From CAVQCX01 sp963775335 (GTDB taxonomy: Bacteria; Pseudomonadota; Gammaproteobacteria; Chromatiales; Chromatiaceae), in the NCBI GenBank assembly GCA_963775335.1, contig CAVZIJ010000002.1:1337111-1401110 (forward strand): DNA of 64,000 nucleotides, in the 5' to 3' direction. The notes under the pieces were generated by a model. The model saw only the letters and a list, made by a program, of their open reading frames with translations, was not told where the DNA came from and searched no databases. Both the position numbers and the translations under genes were made by a program. This document shows, in pieces, positions 47,988-56,680 of the stretch (within the stretch, counting starts at the first letter, position 1; every line of letters starts with the position of its first letter).

Positions 47988-50900
47988 ATGGCCCGCCGAG
48001 TCAGCGAGTTCCAAACCATCCGCTCCGAAGGCGGTCTCCTCCCTCCTGACCTGTTGCGGCGCGTCATCGACCCCAAGGCCAAGCTGGACGGCACCCGACC
48101 GGAGGACTACGGCCTGCCCCAGGGCGAGCGCCTCAACGAGGTCATCACCCAGTCCTGGAACCGGCTGCGCAAGCACTGGGCCGAGTTTCGCGCCGCGGCC
48201 GAGCACCTCCCTCCCACCGAGACCGGCACCGGCCTAACCAACGACAAGTGGAGTCTGCCACTGCTGCGCGAACTGGGCTTCGGCCCGCTCCCGGCCGGCG
48301 CCGGCCCCGAGATCAACGGCCGCACCTACGCCATCAACCGCTTCGTTGGCCCGGTCCCGATCCACCTGGTCGGCTGCCACCTGAGCCTCGACCGCCGTGC
48401 GGCGGGGGTCCGCGGCGCCGCTGCTGCCAACCCCCATGGGTTAGTGCAGGAGTTCCTCAATCGCAGCGATGGCCACCTCTGGGCCATCGTCTCCAACGGC
48501 CTGCATCTGCGGCTCCTGCGCGACAATCAGGCCCTGTCGCGCCAGTCCTTTCTGGAGTTCGACCTGGAAGCCATGTTCACCGGCGAGGTCTTCTCCGACT
48601 TCGTCCTGCTGTGGCTCACCGCCCATGCCACCCGCTTCGCCCCCCAGGGCGAGGGGCAACGCCCCGAGACCTGTTGGCTGGAACAGTGGACCAAGCTCGC
48701 CGAGGAGCAGGGCACCCGAGCCCTTGGCGAGCTACGCGGCGGCGTCGAGAAGGCCCTCCAAACCCTCGGCGAGGGTTTCACCAGCCACCGGTCAAACACC
48801 GCTCTACGCGATAGCCTGCGCACTGGCCAGGTCACGCCCACTGACTTCCACGGTCAACTCCTGCGCATTGTCTACCGCCTGATCTTCCTGTTCGTGGCCG
48901 AGGACCGCACCCTCGATGGTCTGCCGTTGCTCCACCCCCGCGACGACTCCGACCCCGCCCGCACCGCCCGCGAGTGCTACACCGCCCACTACAGCACCGG
49001 GCGACTGCGTGACCTGGCCGGCAAGATCAAGGGCAGCCGCCACGGCGACCTGTGGCGCCAGTTCCAGATCCTGGTCGGTGCGCTCTCCGGCGCCACCGCC
49101 TTGGAGTCTGTCCGCGAGCACCTGGCCCTGCCCACCCTCGGCAGCTTCCTCTGGGACCCCGCCAACACCGCCGCGCTAAACGACGCCGAGCTGGCCAACC
49201 ACGACCTACTCGAAGCCCTGCGCCACTTGGCCTACACCCGCCAGGGCAAGATCCTCCGCCCGGTGGACTACAAGAACCTCGGCGCCGAGGAGCTGGGCGG
49301 CGTCTACGAAAGCCTGCTGGGCCTGACCCCCCAGATCAGCGCCGACGGCGCCCGCTTCGGCTTCGCCGAGTTCGCAGGCAACGAGCGCAAGACCTCTGGC
49401 TCCTACTACACCCCCGATTCCCTGGTCCAGTGCCTGCTCGATTCCGCCCTGGACCCGGTGGTGGACGCGGCCATCGAGGGCAAGACCGGCGTCGAGGCGG
49501 AGCACGCCATTCTCGCCCTCAAAGTCTGCGACCCCGCGGTGGGCTCCGGCCACTTCCTCGTCGGCGCCGCGCACCGGCTGGCGCGGCACCTGGCGCGGGT
49601 CCGCGCAATCGCCCAGGGCGACAGCCAGCCGTCCCCGCTGCTGTACCAGCATGCCCTGCGCGACGTGATCGGCCGCTGCCTCTATGGGGTGGACATCAAA
49701 CCTATGGCCGCGGAGCTGTGCCGCGTCAGCCTGTGGCTCGAAGCCCTGGAGCCGGGCAAGCCCTTATCGTTCCTCGACCATCACATCCGTGTCGGCAACA
49801 GCCTGATCGGCGCGACGCCGGAGCTGATAGCGGCCGGCCTGCCCGACGATGCCTTTAAACCCATCGAGGGTGACGACCCGGCCTTCTGCCGCGAGTACAG
49901 GAAACAGAACAAGCGTGAGCGGGAGTCGGGGGTCGACGACCTGTTCGGCTATGACGCGGCACCCTGGGAGCACCTGGGCAACCTCGCCGCGGCCATGGTC
50001 GACCTCGAAGATCTGGACGACGCGACCTTGGAAGGGGTGCGCGAGAAGCGGGCGACCTACGAGGCTCTGGTGCGCGGCAGCGGCTATCTCTACAGCCATC
50101 TGCTGGCGGACGCCTGGTGCGCCGCCTTCGTCTGGCCCAAGTGGGAAACGCCGGAGCATCCCTTCCCGATCACCACGGACATGGTGCGCAAGATTGAGGA
50201 GAACCCCTTCCACTGTCCGCCCTGGATGCGCACGGAGGTCGAGCGGCTTGCCCGGCACTACCGGTTCTTCCACTGGCAACTTGAGTTCCCCTCGGTCTTT
50301 GGCCAGCGGGGCGAAGGGGGCTTCGACTGCGTGCTGGGGAATCCGCCCTGGGAGCGGGTCAAGATCCAGGAAAAAGAGTGGTTCGCCCAGCGCAGCCCGG
50401 AGATTGCGACTGCGCCCAACGCCGCCGCCCGGAAGCAACTGATCGCCAACCTCAAGACCGGAAACCCCGCCATGTATCGGCAGTTTCTGGACGGCTCCCG
50501 CCTGGCCGAATGCGAGAGCCATTTTTTGCGCAATAGCGGGTGTTTTCCCCTCTGTGGAACCGGCGACATTAACCTCTATGCCGTATTTGCCGAGAAAATG
50601 CTCGGGATCTTGGATGCGGATGGACGGTCCGGTTTCGTGGTCCCTTCCGGAATTGCAACGGACGACTCGACCAAGGCGTACTTTTCCCAAGTCATGCGCA
50701 CCCGGCATCTCGCCGGCTTGTTCGACTTCGAGAACCGGCAGAACCTGTTCCCTGGAATCGGGCACGGGCGGATGAAGTTCAGCCTAGTCACCCTGGGCCG
50801 TTCTGAAAGCCCGATTTTCGCCTTTCAGCTCTGGAATGTAGGTGACCTCAAAGATCCGGACAGAATATTCGCCCTTACCACCGCCGAAATCGACTTGCTC

Positions 50901-52697
50901 AACCCCAATACGCGTACCTGCCCGGTCTTCCGAACAAGGCGCGAGGCGGAAGTAACGAAGGCTATCTACCGCCGCATCCCTGTGTTGGTGCAGGAGACCG
51001 CGGGCGCAGAGAACCCGTGGCAGGTTTCTTTCGAAAGGATGTTTGACATGACCAACGACGCGGCGCTCTTCCGCAACGCCAGCGAGTTGGTCGCCGATGG
51101 TTACAGGCTCAGGGGCAATCTGTACAAAGATGGCTCGCGAGGCCGCTTCTTGCCGCTTTACGAAGCAAAGATCGGCTTCCACTACGACCACCGTTTCGGA
51201 ACCTTCGAGGGGCGGAGCGAAGTGCGAGAGTCGACGGCCCTCGACACCCCCACCACCGCCCGGCACCAAGACCCGCTGTTTGTCGCCCTGCCGCGTTATT
51301 GGGTGAGCGAAAGCGCGCTGTCGCAGCCTGTTCCCATGCTGTCGGTCCGCAATGTTTCCCACGCGACCAACGAGCGGAGCCTGATTGCGCAGATCATACC
51401 GCCGGCGGCCGTAGGAAATTCGCTGGTCGTGTTGCGTGTCCCCCGCCGATCCGATGCGCCGTTGCTCTATGCGGCGTTGTGTTCATTCGTCTTGGACTTC
51501 GTCGTCCGCCAGAAGATGGGCGGGCTCAATTTAAACTTCTTCATTCTCAGACAACTACCGGTTCTCAGCCCTGTCGGTTTCTCCGTGCCGCCCCCCTGGG
51601 ATACCGGAGTGCAGCAGGCCGGGGAGTGGATTTCGTCGCGAGTGCTGGAGCTGACCTACACCGCCTGGGACCTCCAACCCTTCGCCAACGACTGCGGCTG
51701 GTCCCGTCCCCCGTTCCGCTGGGACGAGGACCGCCGCTTCCTGCTTCGCTGCGAATTGGACGCCGCCTTCTTCCACCTCTACCTGCCCGCCGACGAGACC
51801 GGCGACTGGCGCTCGGCGGAGAACGAGACGGCGGAAGACCTAGCGCGACTCAAGGCCAGCTTCCCCACCCCCCGCGACGCCGTGGCCTACATCATGGACA
51901 CCTTCCCCATCGTCCGCCGCAAGGACGAGGCCAAGTACGACGGCGACTACCGCACCAAACGGGTGATCCTGGAGATCTACGACGCCATGCAGGCGGCGAT
52001 CCGCACCGGCGAGCCCTACCAGACCCGCCTCGACCCGCCCCCCGCCGACCCGAGGTGCTGCCATCCCCCGCTGCCCATGGGCATCCTCGCCTACGGCTCC
52101 CTGATCCAGGACCCAGGCCCGGAGATCGAGCCGCACATCCGCTTGCGCATCGACACCCAAACCCCTTTCCCGGTGGAGTACGCCCGCTTGAGCAGGACCC
52201 GAGGTGGCGCCCCGACTCTGGCCCCCCATCCGGCCGGCGCCCCGGTCAAAGCCCAAATCCTGGTCCTCGACGACACCCTATCCGTCGAAGACGCCCAAGA
52301 CCGCCTCTGGCGCCGCGAGACCCGAACCCAGGACCGGACCAAGCCGTATCCTGCCGGAACAACCGCGAACAGCATCCGCGTCGAGCAAACCACCCACCCC
52401 AGCGTCGCCATCGTCCTCTACACGGACTACAACCCGGAAGGAAAGATCGAGCAACCAACCGCGGACCTCCTCGCCCAGGCCGCCATCGCCAGCGTTGCCC
52501 CGGCCAAAGCCGGCATGGACGGCATGAGCTACCTGCGCGACATGCTGGCCGCGGGCATTAAGACCCCCCTGACGGACGACTACGCGAAGGAAATCGGCCG
52601 TCAGACCAGCAGTGAATCCGTGGGAGACGCCTTGGCGAAGCTGCTCGCCGGTAACGGCCCGCATTCACGATCAAAGTGCCCGCCATTCGAGAGTTGA
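47988..52697 (+). CDS. Eco57I/PglX-like adenine-N6 methyltransferase fused to GGCT-like domain (candidate defence gene 3)
   Basis: This 1569-residue protein has an N-terminal 470-residue helical region. An N6-adenine methyltransferase core follows: TSGSYYTPDSLVQ, motif I VCDPAVGSGHF at about 513, and motif IV LGNPPWERVKI at about 784. A long target-recognition region runs to about 1330. From residue 1364 a separate domain begins GILAYGSLIQDPG, the YGSL loop of the gamma-glutamylcyclotransferase-like fold, and ends near residue 1540. No clear PD-(D/E)XK nuclease motif is seen. It may modify host DNA as DrmMI or PglX do. Third gene of the operon. Confidence 0.85.
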   Translation: MARRVSEFQTIRSEGGLLPPDLLRRVIDPKAKLDGTRPEDYGLPQGERLNEVITQSWNRLRKHWAEFRAAAEHLPPTETGTGLTNDKWSLPLLRELGFGPLPAGAGPEINGRTYAINRFVGPVPIHLVGCHLSLDRRAAGVRGAAAANPHGLVQEFLNRSDGHLWAIVSNGLHLRLLRDNQALSRQSFLEFDLEAMFTGEVFSDFVLLWLTAHATRFAPQGEGQRPETCWLEQWTKLAEEQGTRALGELRGGVEKALQTLGEGFTSHRSNTALRDSLRTGQVTPTDFHGQLLRIVYRLIFLFVAEDRTLDGLPLLHPRDDSDPARTARECYTAHYSTGRLRDLAGKIKGSRHGDLWRQFQILVGALSGATALESVREHLALPTLGSFLWDPANTAALNDAELANHDLLEALRHLAYTRQGKILRPVDYKNLGAEELGGVYESLLGLTPQISADGARFGFAEFAGNERKTSGSYYTPDSLVQCLLDSALDPVVDAAIEGKTGVEAEHAILALKVCDPAVGSGHFLVGAAHRLARHLARVRAIAQGDSQPSPLLYQHALRDVIGRCLYGVDIKPMAAELCRVSLWLEALEPGKPLSFLDHHIRVGNSLIGATPELIAAGLPDDAFKPIEGDDPAFCREYRKQNKRERESGVDDLFGYDAAPWEHLGNLAAAMVDLEDLDDATLEGVREKRATYEALVRGSGYLYSHLLADAWCAAFVWPKWETPEHPFPITTDMVRKIEENPFHCPPWMRTEVERLARHYRFFHWQLEFPSVFGQRGEGGFDCVLGNPPWERVKIQEKEWFAQRSPEIATAPNAAARKQLIANLKTGNPAMYRQFLDGSRLAECESHFLRNSGCFPLCGTGDINLYAVFAEKMLGILDADGRSGFVVPSGIATDDSTKAYFSQVMRTRHLAGLFDFENRQNLFPGIGHGRMKFSLVTLGRSESPIFAFQLWNVGDLKDPDRIFALTTAEIDLLNPNTRTCPVFRTRREAEVTKAIYRRIPVLVQETAGAENPWQVSFERMFDMTNDAALFRNASELVADGYRLRGNLYKDGSRGRFLPLYEAKIGFHYDHRFGTFEGRSEVRESTALDTPTTARHQDPLFVALPRYWVSESALSQPVPMLSVRNVSHATNERSLIAQIIPPAAVGNSLVVLRVPRRSDAPLLYAALCSFVLDFVVRQKMGGLNLNFFILRQLPVLSPVGFSVPPPWDTGVQQAGEWISSRVLELTYTAWDLQPFANDCGWSRPPFRWDEDRRFLLRCELDAAFFHLYLPADETGDWRSAENETAEDLARLKASFPTPRDAVAYIMDTFPIVRRKDEAKYDGDYRTKRVILEIYDAMQAAIRTGEPYQTRLDPPPADPRCCHPPLPMGILAYGSLIQDPGPEIEPHIRLRIDTQTPFPVEYARLSRTRGGAPTLAPHPAGAPVKAQILVLDDTLSVEDAQDRLWRRETRTQDRTKPYPAGTTANSIRVEQTTHPSVAIVLYTDYNPEGKIEQPTADLLAQAAIASVAPAKAGMDGMSYLRDMLAAGIKTPLTDDYAKEIGRQTSSESVGDALAKLLAGNGPHSRSKCPPFES

Positions 52698-52985
52698 TTC
52701 GGCCCACCCTGCCGCGTGCTGCTCCTCAGTCAGGGTGGACCGGATCGCCAGCCCCTACACTGGGCGAGACCTCGAAGAGTTTCGGTGTCACTTACACGGA
52801 TAGAGGCGGCTTCGGCTTTCTTTTTTTACGCGGAACGATGGCGACGGGCGCGCGCATACCTGCGGCGGCAGCCCGACGGAGAGCCCGTTCCGTCGTTTCG
52901 TGTGCTTCGACATCAACACCGCAAGGAAATGTCTGCGAGGGGGGCGGAAATCGTTTTGATTGGCCGTCCCTGGTCTCTTCAGATG

Positions 52986-53549
52986 TCACTGCTGGGCCAC
53001 GGGAACATAGTTGTATAGCGTTTGCCGGCTGATTCCGAGATCCGCAGCAATAGCCTTCTTCGGCTCTCCCGCGGCGATCCTGGCCTTGAGCTGCGCGACC
53101 TGCTCATCCGTCAGCTTCGGGGGCTTGGTGTACTTGCCGGCCTTCTGGGCCTGAGCGATCCCTTCGCGCTGCCGCTCAAGGATCAGGGACCGTTCAAACT
53201 GGCTGATGGCCCCCAGCAACTGCAGCATTAAGGTGTTCATGGGACTGTTGGCGTTGCCGAAGGTCAGGGCCTCCTTGTGAAATTGGATGGTCACGCCCCG
53301 GCCGGTCAGGTCGGTGACAAGGCGCTCCAGGTCCCCAAGATTCCGGGCCAGGCGGTCGATGCTGTGAACGTGCAGGGTGTCGCCCTCCCGGAGATAACGC
53401 AGGCACTCCTGCAGCTGGGGCCTCTTCGTGTCCTTAGCCGATACCTTGTCCTCGAAGACCCGATCCAGCTTGACGTTGATATCCGTGAGCTGGCGGCCGG
53501 TGTTCTGGTCCACAGTGCTGACCCGGCGGTATCCGACGTGGGCGGTCAT
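52986..53549 (-). CDS. Small serine resolvase/invertase
   Basis: This 187-residue protein opens at ATG 53549, MTAHVGYRRVSTVDQNTGRQ, with the catalytic Ser in YRRVST. It has the family SIDRLARNLGDLERLV and FHKEALTFGNANSPMNTLML, ending in an HTH, KKAIAADLGISRQTLYNYVP. The length fits Tn3-type TnpR. A three-subsite res array lies immediately upstream, so it is probably functional and self-regulated. No tnpA transposase is present. The frame continues upstream to 53651 without support. Confidence 0.93.
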   Translation of the reverse strand: MTAHVGYRRVSTVDQNTGRQLTDINVKLDRVFEDKVSAKDTKRPQLQECLRYLREGDTLHVHSIDRLARNLGDLERLVTDLTGRGVTIQFHKEALTFGNANSPMNTLMLQLLGAISQFERSLILERQREGIAQAQKAGKYTKPPKLTDEQVAQLKARIAAGEPKKAIAADLGISRQTLYNYVPVAQQ

Positions 53550-53583
53550 GGTGGCGCGTCTCCCTGGCCGTGGGCGGTTGTTG

Positions 53584-53711
53584 TGTCTAATGACACTATA
53601 GACACCGGCGGACATAGTGTCCACTTGTCTGATATCCACGTTGGTGGACACGGTGAATCAGGCACTTGCAGAGCCCGTCCCGGTGTCCATTAGGGTATAC
53701 CCTGCTGGACA
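53584..53711. promoter_or_regulatory. Tn3-type res site: three resolvase-binding subsites
   Basis: Three dyads with TGTC-type ends lie upstream of the resolvase. Subsite I (53684-53711, 28 bp) has TGTCC and GGACA ends and the palindromic centre AGGGTATACCCT with a central TA. Subsite II (53617-53651) runs from GTGTCCAC to GTGGACAC. Subsite III (53584-53604) runs from TGTCTA to TAGACA. Order and lengths match the classic Tn3 res arrangement, nearest subsite to the gene being III. It also contains the promoter. Confidence 0.75.
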
Positions 53712-54065
53712 GGCCCGCCGGACCAAGTTTCGTGGTTCCGAAAACAAGGGATGCGAGCCAATCGTGGCTCTGCTGGGCTCGCCGATGGTCCTCGAAGGAA
53801 TGGTGGCGGATCTTGTGCGCCTTTTCCTACACGGACTTCAGATCCGTCTGACAGACTGCGTCCAAGCCGCCGCCGTAGGCTCGTCCTCGGGTCATGCGCC
53901 AGGATGGCAAAGGGACTGCCCAGCCAGAATGGAAGCCCCGACCCTGCGTCGCCCCCTTCGGGGGCTTCGCCTTTTCTGCGGCTCGGCCGTTACTGTTTTC
54001 CCAGCCCGAACCAGCGCCTATGCGGGCCGTCCGCGGCCAGCAGCCTGGATGCCGGCAGCCGAGTC
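53712..54065. other. 354 bp without a recognised gene
   Basis: It holds a GCCCCC/GGGGGC hairpin (53951-53965) and an ACGGA/TCCGT dyad (53831-53847). No coding frame is convincing. Confidence 0.45.
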
Positions 54066-54461
54066 TCATGACCGGGGTGCGTTCAACAGGGGAGGGAACG
54101 GGGTGAAGTTGTGCTCGTGGCGGGCACAGGCGCCGAACTCCAGGACCTCCCCGCTCGCGACCCGCTTGCGGATCATCACCAGGGTCTCGCCCTGGCACCG
54201 GCCGCCCTTGGCGGTCGCGCATTCGCAGCGCACCCGGTCATAGGCGCGTTCTACATGTAGAGCGGGCCCGGCAGGCGCCTGGACTCGCTCGGCGTGCTCC
54301 CGGATCAGGGCAGCCAGGGCCTCGGCCCTGCCCCGGTAGCTGCCGGCTACGACAACGGCGTCCAACTGCTCCACCAGGGCGGCGGGCAGATAGGCCTCGA
54401 TCTTCCGCCGGTCCGTGTTTGACCGCCATTTGGCCTGTGTGATGCTCCGCTTGGTGGTCAT
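54066..54461 (-). CDS. RHH-like DNA-binding protein
   Basis: This 131-residue protein has a basic N-terminus (MTTKRSITQAKWRSNTDRRK). A short strand-helix-helix unit follows: IEAYLPAALVEQLDAVVVAG and YRGRAEALAALIREHAERV, the form of ribbon-helix-helix domains. The C-terminal half has Cys and His residues (RCECATAKGGRCQ, ACARHEHNF) that could bind metal. Palindromes CTACATGTAG just upstream and inside the gene are probable operators. An orphan antitoxin or mobile-element repressor is a fair guess; no toxin partner is next to it. Confidence 0.6.
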   Translation of the reverse strand: MTTKRSITQAKWRSNTDRRKIEAYLPAALVEQLDAVVVAGSYRGRAEALAALIREHAERVQAPAGPALHVERAYDRVRCECATAKGGRCQGETLVMIRKRVASGEVLEFGACARHEHNFTPFPPLLNAPRS

Positions 54462-54472
54462 AGCGCTGCTAT

Positions 54473-54526
54473 CTACATGTAGTTCCCATTACTCTAGACG
54501 ACGTTGGGCTACCTGTATACATGTAG
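54473..54526. promoter_or_regulatory. CTACATGTAG operator palindromes upstream of the RHH-like gene
   Basis: A perfect CTACATGTAG is at 54473-54482 and TACATGTAG at 54518-54526, flanking the probable promoter; a third perfect copy is at 54251-54260 inside the gene. Chance occurrence of three in 280 bp of GC-rich DNA is unlikely. Confidence 0.55.
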
Positions 54527-54701
54527 ACTTCCGCCGGAGCAGTTGGCGGTATAGAAAAAAGGTTCCGACCCCTGTCCGGAAAGCGAAACCCCGTGCTCCG
54601 AGCCTGTTTACCCCCGCATGGTCACGCGCATATTTCAGGCTTGTTTTCCGGAATTCTTATGATATCATCGGCGCATCCACTGCAGCACTGAGAGCGACGA
54701 C

Positions 54702-55319
54702 GTGGCCGTCCCTTGCGAAAACGATGTCCGGCAACTCTTGGCGATCCGCGACCGCGGACGCCTTCTCTATGCAGCCCTTCTCCAAGCTTGGACGACCGTA
54801 GCGACGACCTACCCCGACGCTGCTTGGTGGCGGAGAGGAGCCACCAGAGCCGGTCTCGTCTGGGAGTATGCAGTCCGTAATGCCATCAACGCCTTCGAAT
54901 GCGATCCCGGTGTGCAAGTAGTCCCACATGACGACACGATAACTATCGTGTTCGATGAACTCGTGGTCGTTAGGGTGAAAAAAGCCGATCTGAGCTTACG
55001 GACGCGGAACTATCCAACGACAACCGCCCGCTTGTTTCATGACCATGAGGCCGATCTTTTTGGGTTCACCGGCGCGCAGCGCGTCGAAGCTGTCTATGTC
55101 TTGAATCGATTCAAAACCCAGATCGAATGGATAGGCATCGTCGCCAGGGACGAAACCAGCCCGCTCTGGGAGATCGAACTTCGTGGAGAGTCCGATGTGA
55201 TACCACTGCCGCTCTCTCCAACGACCGAAAAGCCCGCGTCGTCCGAAGTATTGCGCCCAAAGGGCCAACGTGGGCGCGGCGATGCGCCCCCTGATAAGGC
55301 CGAGTCTCATGACGACTGA
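54702..55319 (+). CDS. Hypothetical protein paired with XRE-ImmA/IrrE gene
   Basis: This 205-residue protein starts at GTG 54702. It has WEYAVRNAINAFECDPGVQV, FDELVVVRVKKADLSLRTRN and RVEAVYVLNRFKTQIEWIGI, with a disordered charged tail. No family is recognised. Its 3' end overlaps the XRE-ImmA gene by 11 bp, so the two are co-translated, as in regulator-effector pairs. The role as toxin, effector or substrate of the protease is open. Confidence 0.6.
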   Translation: MAVPCENDVRQLLAIRDRGRLLYAALLQAWTTVATTYPDAAWWRRGATRAGLVWEYAVRNAINAFECDPGVQVVPHDDTITIVFDELVVVRVKKADLSLRTRNYPTTTARLFHDHEADLFGFTGAQRVEAVYVLNRFKTQIEWIGIVARDETSPLWEIELRGESDVIPLPLSPTTEKPASSEVLRPKGQRGRGDAPPDKAESHDD

Positions 55320-56388
55320 GACATTCAATCCTGGATTATTGCGGCTTGCCCGCCAGTACCGGCAGGAGAGTCAAGCCTACGTCGCTGAGCAAGCAGGCTT
55401 GAACCAAGGCCACTATTCCCGAATAGAGAACGGCTTAGTGGTCGACGGACCGTCCTCAGATAACGTCGACCGGATTGCAAAGGCTCTCAGATTTCCTCCC
55501 GCTTTCTTTTATCAGGAAGACGGGCTAACCGGGTTGCCGCTGAGCGTTCACCCCATGAACCGCAAGAAGGCGGGTGTCAGCGAGCGGGCACTTCGCCAGA
55601 TCCATGCTGAGCTGAACGTTCGGCTAATCCATCTCCGTCGATATATCCGAGCGGTCGATATTGATCCCACCCTTCCACTTCCTTCTCTCGATGTCGATGA
55701 AGACGGCGGACCGCAAGCTATCGCGCGGATAGTTCGAAAAGCTTGGCTGATTCCCGATGGCCCACTTCAGGACCTTACTAACCTGTGTGAACGAGCCGGC
55801 GTGCTCGTAATCTGGTGCGATCTCGACGCTCCCGTCGACGGAGTCACGATGAAGGTCCGTGATCTCCCGCCATGCATTTTTCTGAATAGCCGCGCGCCAA
55901 GTGACCGGATGAGATTTTCCCTGGCGCATGAGCTTGGCCACGCGATAATGCATAGCATTCCTACAGACAGTATCGAAGACGAGGCGAACGCTTTCGCTGG
56001 TGAACTTCTTGTGCCAGAGCGGGACCTTAGGCGGGCCGTCATAGGCCACCGAATTACGCTTGAGTGGTTGGCCCGTCAGAAAGCTTTTTGGCGAGTATCG
56101 ATGGCGTTCCTTGTCTATCGGATCAGCGCCCTCGATATGATTACCCGACATCAAGCGGAATATCTATGGAAGAAGCTGAGCGCCCTCGGGTGGCGTACAC
56201 GCGAGCCCGAGGATACCGAGTTCCCTCCGGAGACGCCTTCCGTATTTCCGGCGCTCGTGCGAATGCACTCGGAGCAACTGGGGTACGATATGATCGGGTT
56301 GGAACGTCTTCTTAATATTGACACGTCGGATATTCGCCGCATGTATGGGTCTTTTCTTACTAAAAACCGCCTTTACGCCGTAACGTGA
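55309..56388 (+). CDS. XRE-HTH plus ImmA/IrrE metallopeptidase
   Basis: This 359-residue protein has an N-terminal XRE helix-turn-helix (SQAYVAEQAGLNQGHYSRIE, about residues 20-40). A C-terminal ImmA/IrrE domain has FSLAHELGHAIMH at about 200-212 and the third ligand in EDEANAFAGELLVPE. Such proteins bind DNA and cut a repressor or partner under stress (ImmA in ICEBs1, IrrE in Deinococcus). ATG 55309 is preferred; the frame is open to 55270. Overlap with the preceding gene suggests that gene's product is the partner. Confidence 0.87.
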   Translation: MTTETFNPGLLRLARQYRQESQAYVAEQAGLNQGHYSRIENGLVVDGPSSDNVDRIAKALRFPPAFFYQEDGLTGLPLSVHPMNRKKAGVSERALRQIHAELNVRLIHLRRYIRAVDIDPTLPLPSLDVDEDGGPQAIARIVRKAWLIPDGPLQDLTNLCERAGVLVIWCDLDAPVDGVTMKVRDLPPCIFLNSRAPSDRMRFSLAHELGHAIMHSIPTDSIEDEANAFAGELLVPERDLRRAVIGHRITLEWLARQKAFWRVSMAFLVYRISALDMITRHQAEYLWKKLSALGWRTREPEDTEFPPETPSVFPALVRMHSEQLGYDMIGLERLLNIDTSDIRRMYGSFLTKNRLYAVT

Positions 56389-56680
56389 CCTGGCCGAACA
56401 TTTGGGTCAGACTCGAATGGCACTTACTTAATACTTCCCCTCGCATAAACGATGACTTACGCACGGCTCGGCCGGGGCGCCGGCGTTGCAAGTCCCCCGT
56501 CATCCGAGTGGAAGTCGGCGCGGGGAAATGGGGTTAGACCCGAATAGTCGTATCCCGCATAGACTCGCTCGGGCCGGGTGACATCTCGCGGAGCAGCCCG
56601 GATTCTTGGGCGGAATGCTTACTTGCTTTTCTTTCCGGAAGTGGGTTCAAGCCCCGGTGTTCCGTAGCGCGCGCCGGCCA
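56389..56680. other. 292-bp gap with a repeated GGGTCAGACTCGAAT-type motif
   Basis: TTGGGTCAGACTCGAATGGC near 56408 and TGGGGTTAGACCCGAATAG near 56530 are similar. Such text is often seen near transposase remnants. No gene. Confidence 0.35.

Noticed and set aside
53831..53847. Selenocysteine-tRNA-like anticodon arm (ACGGA-CTTCAGA-TCCGT)
   Set aside because: No acceptor stem, long variable arm or GGTTCGA T-arm is found around it.
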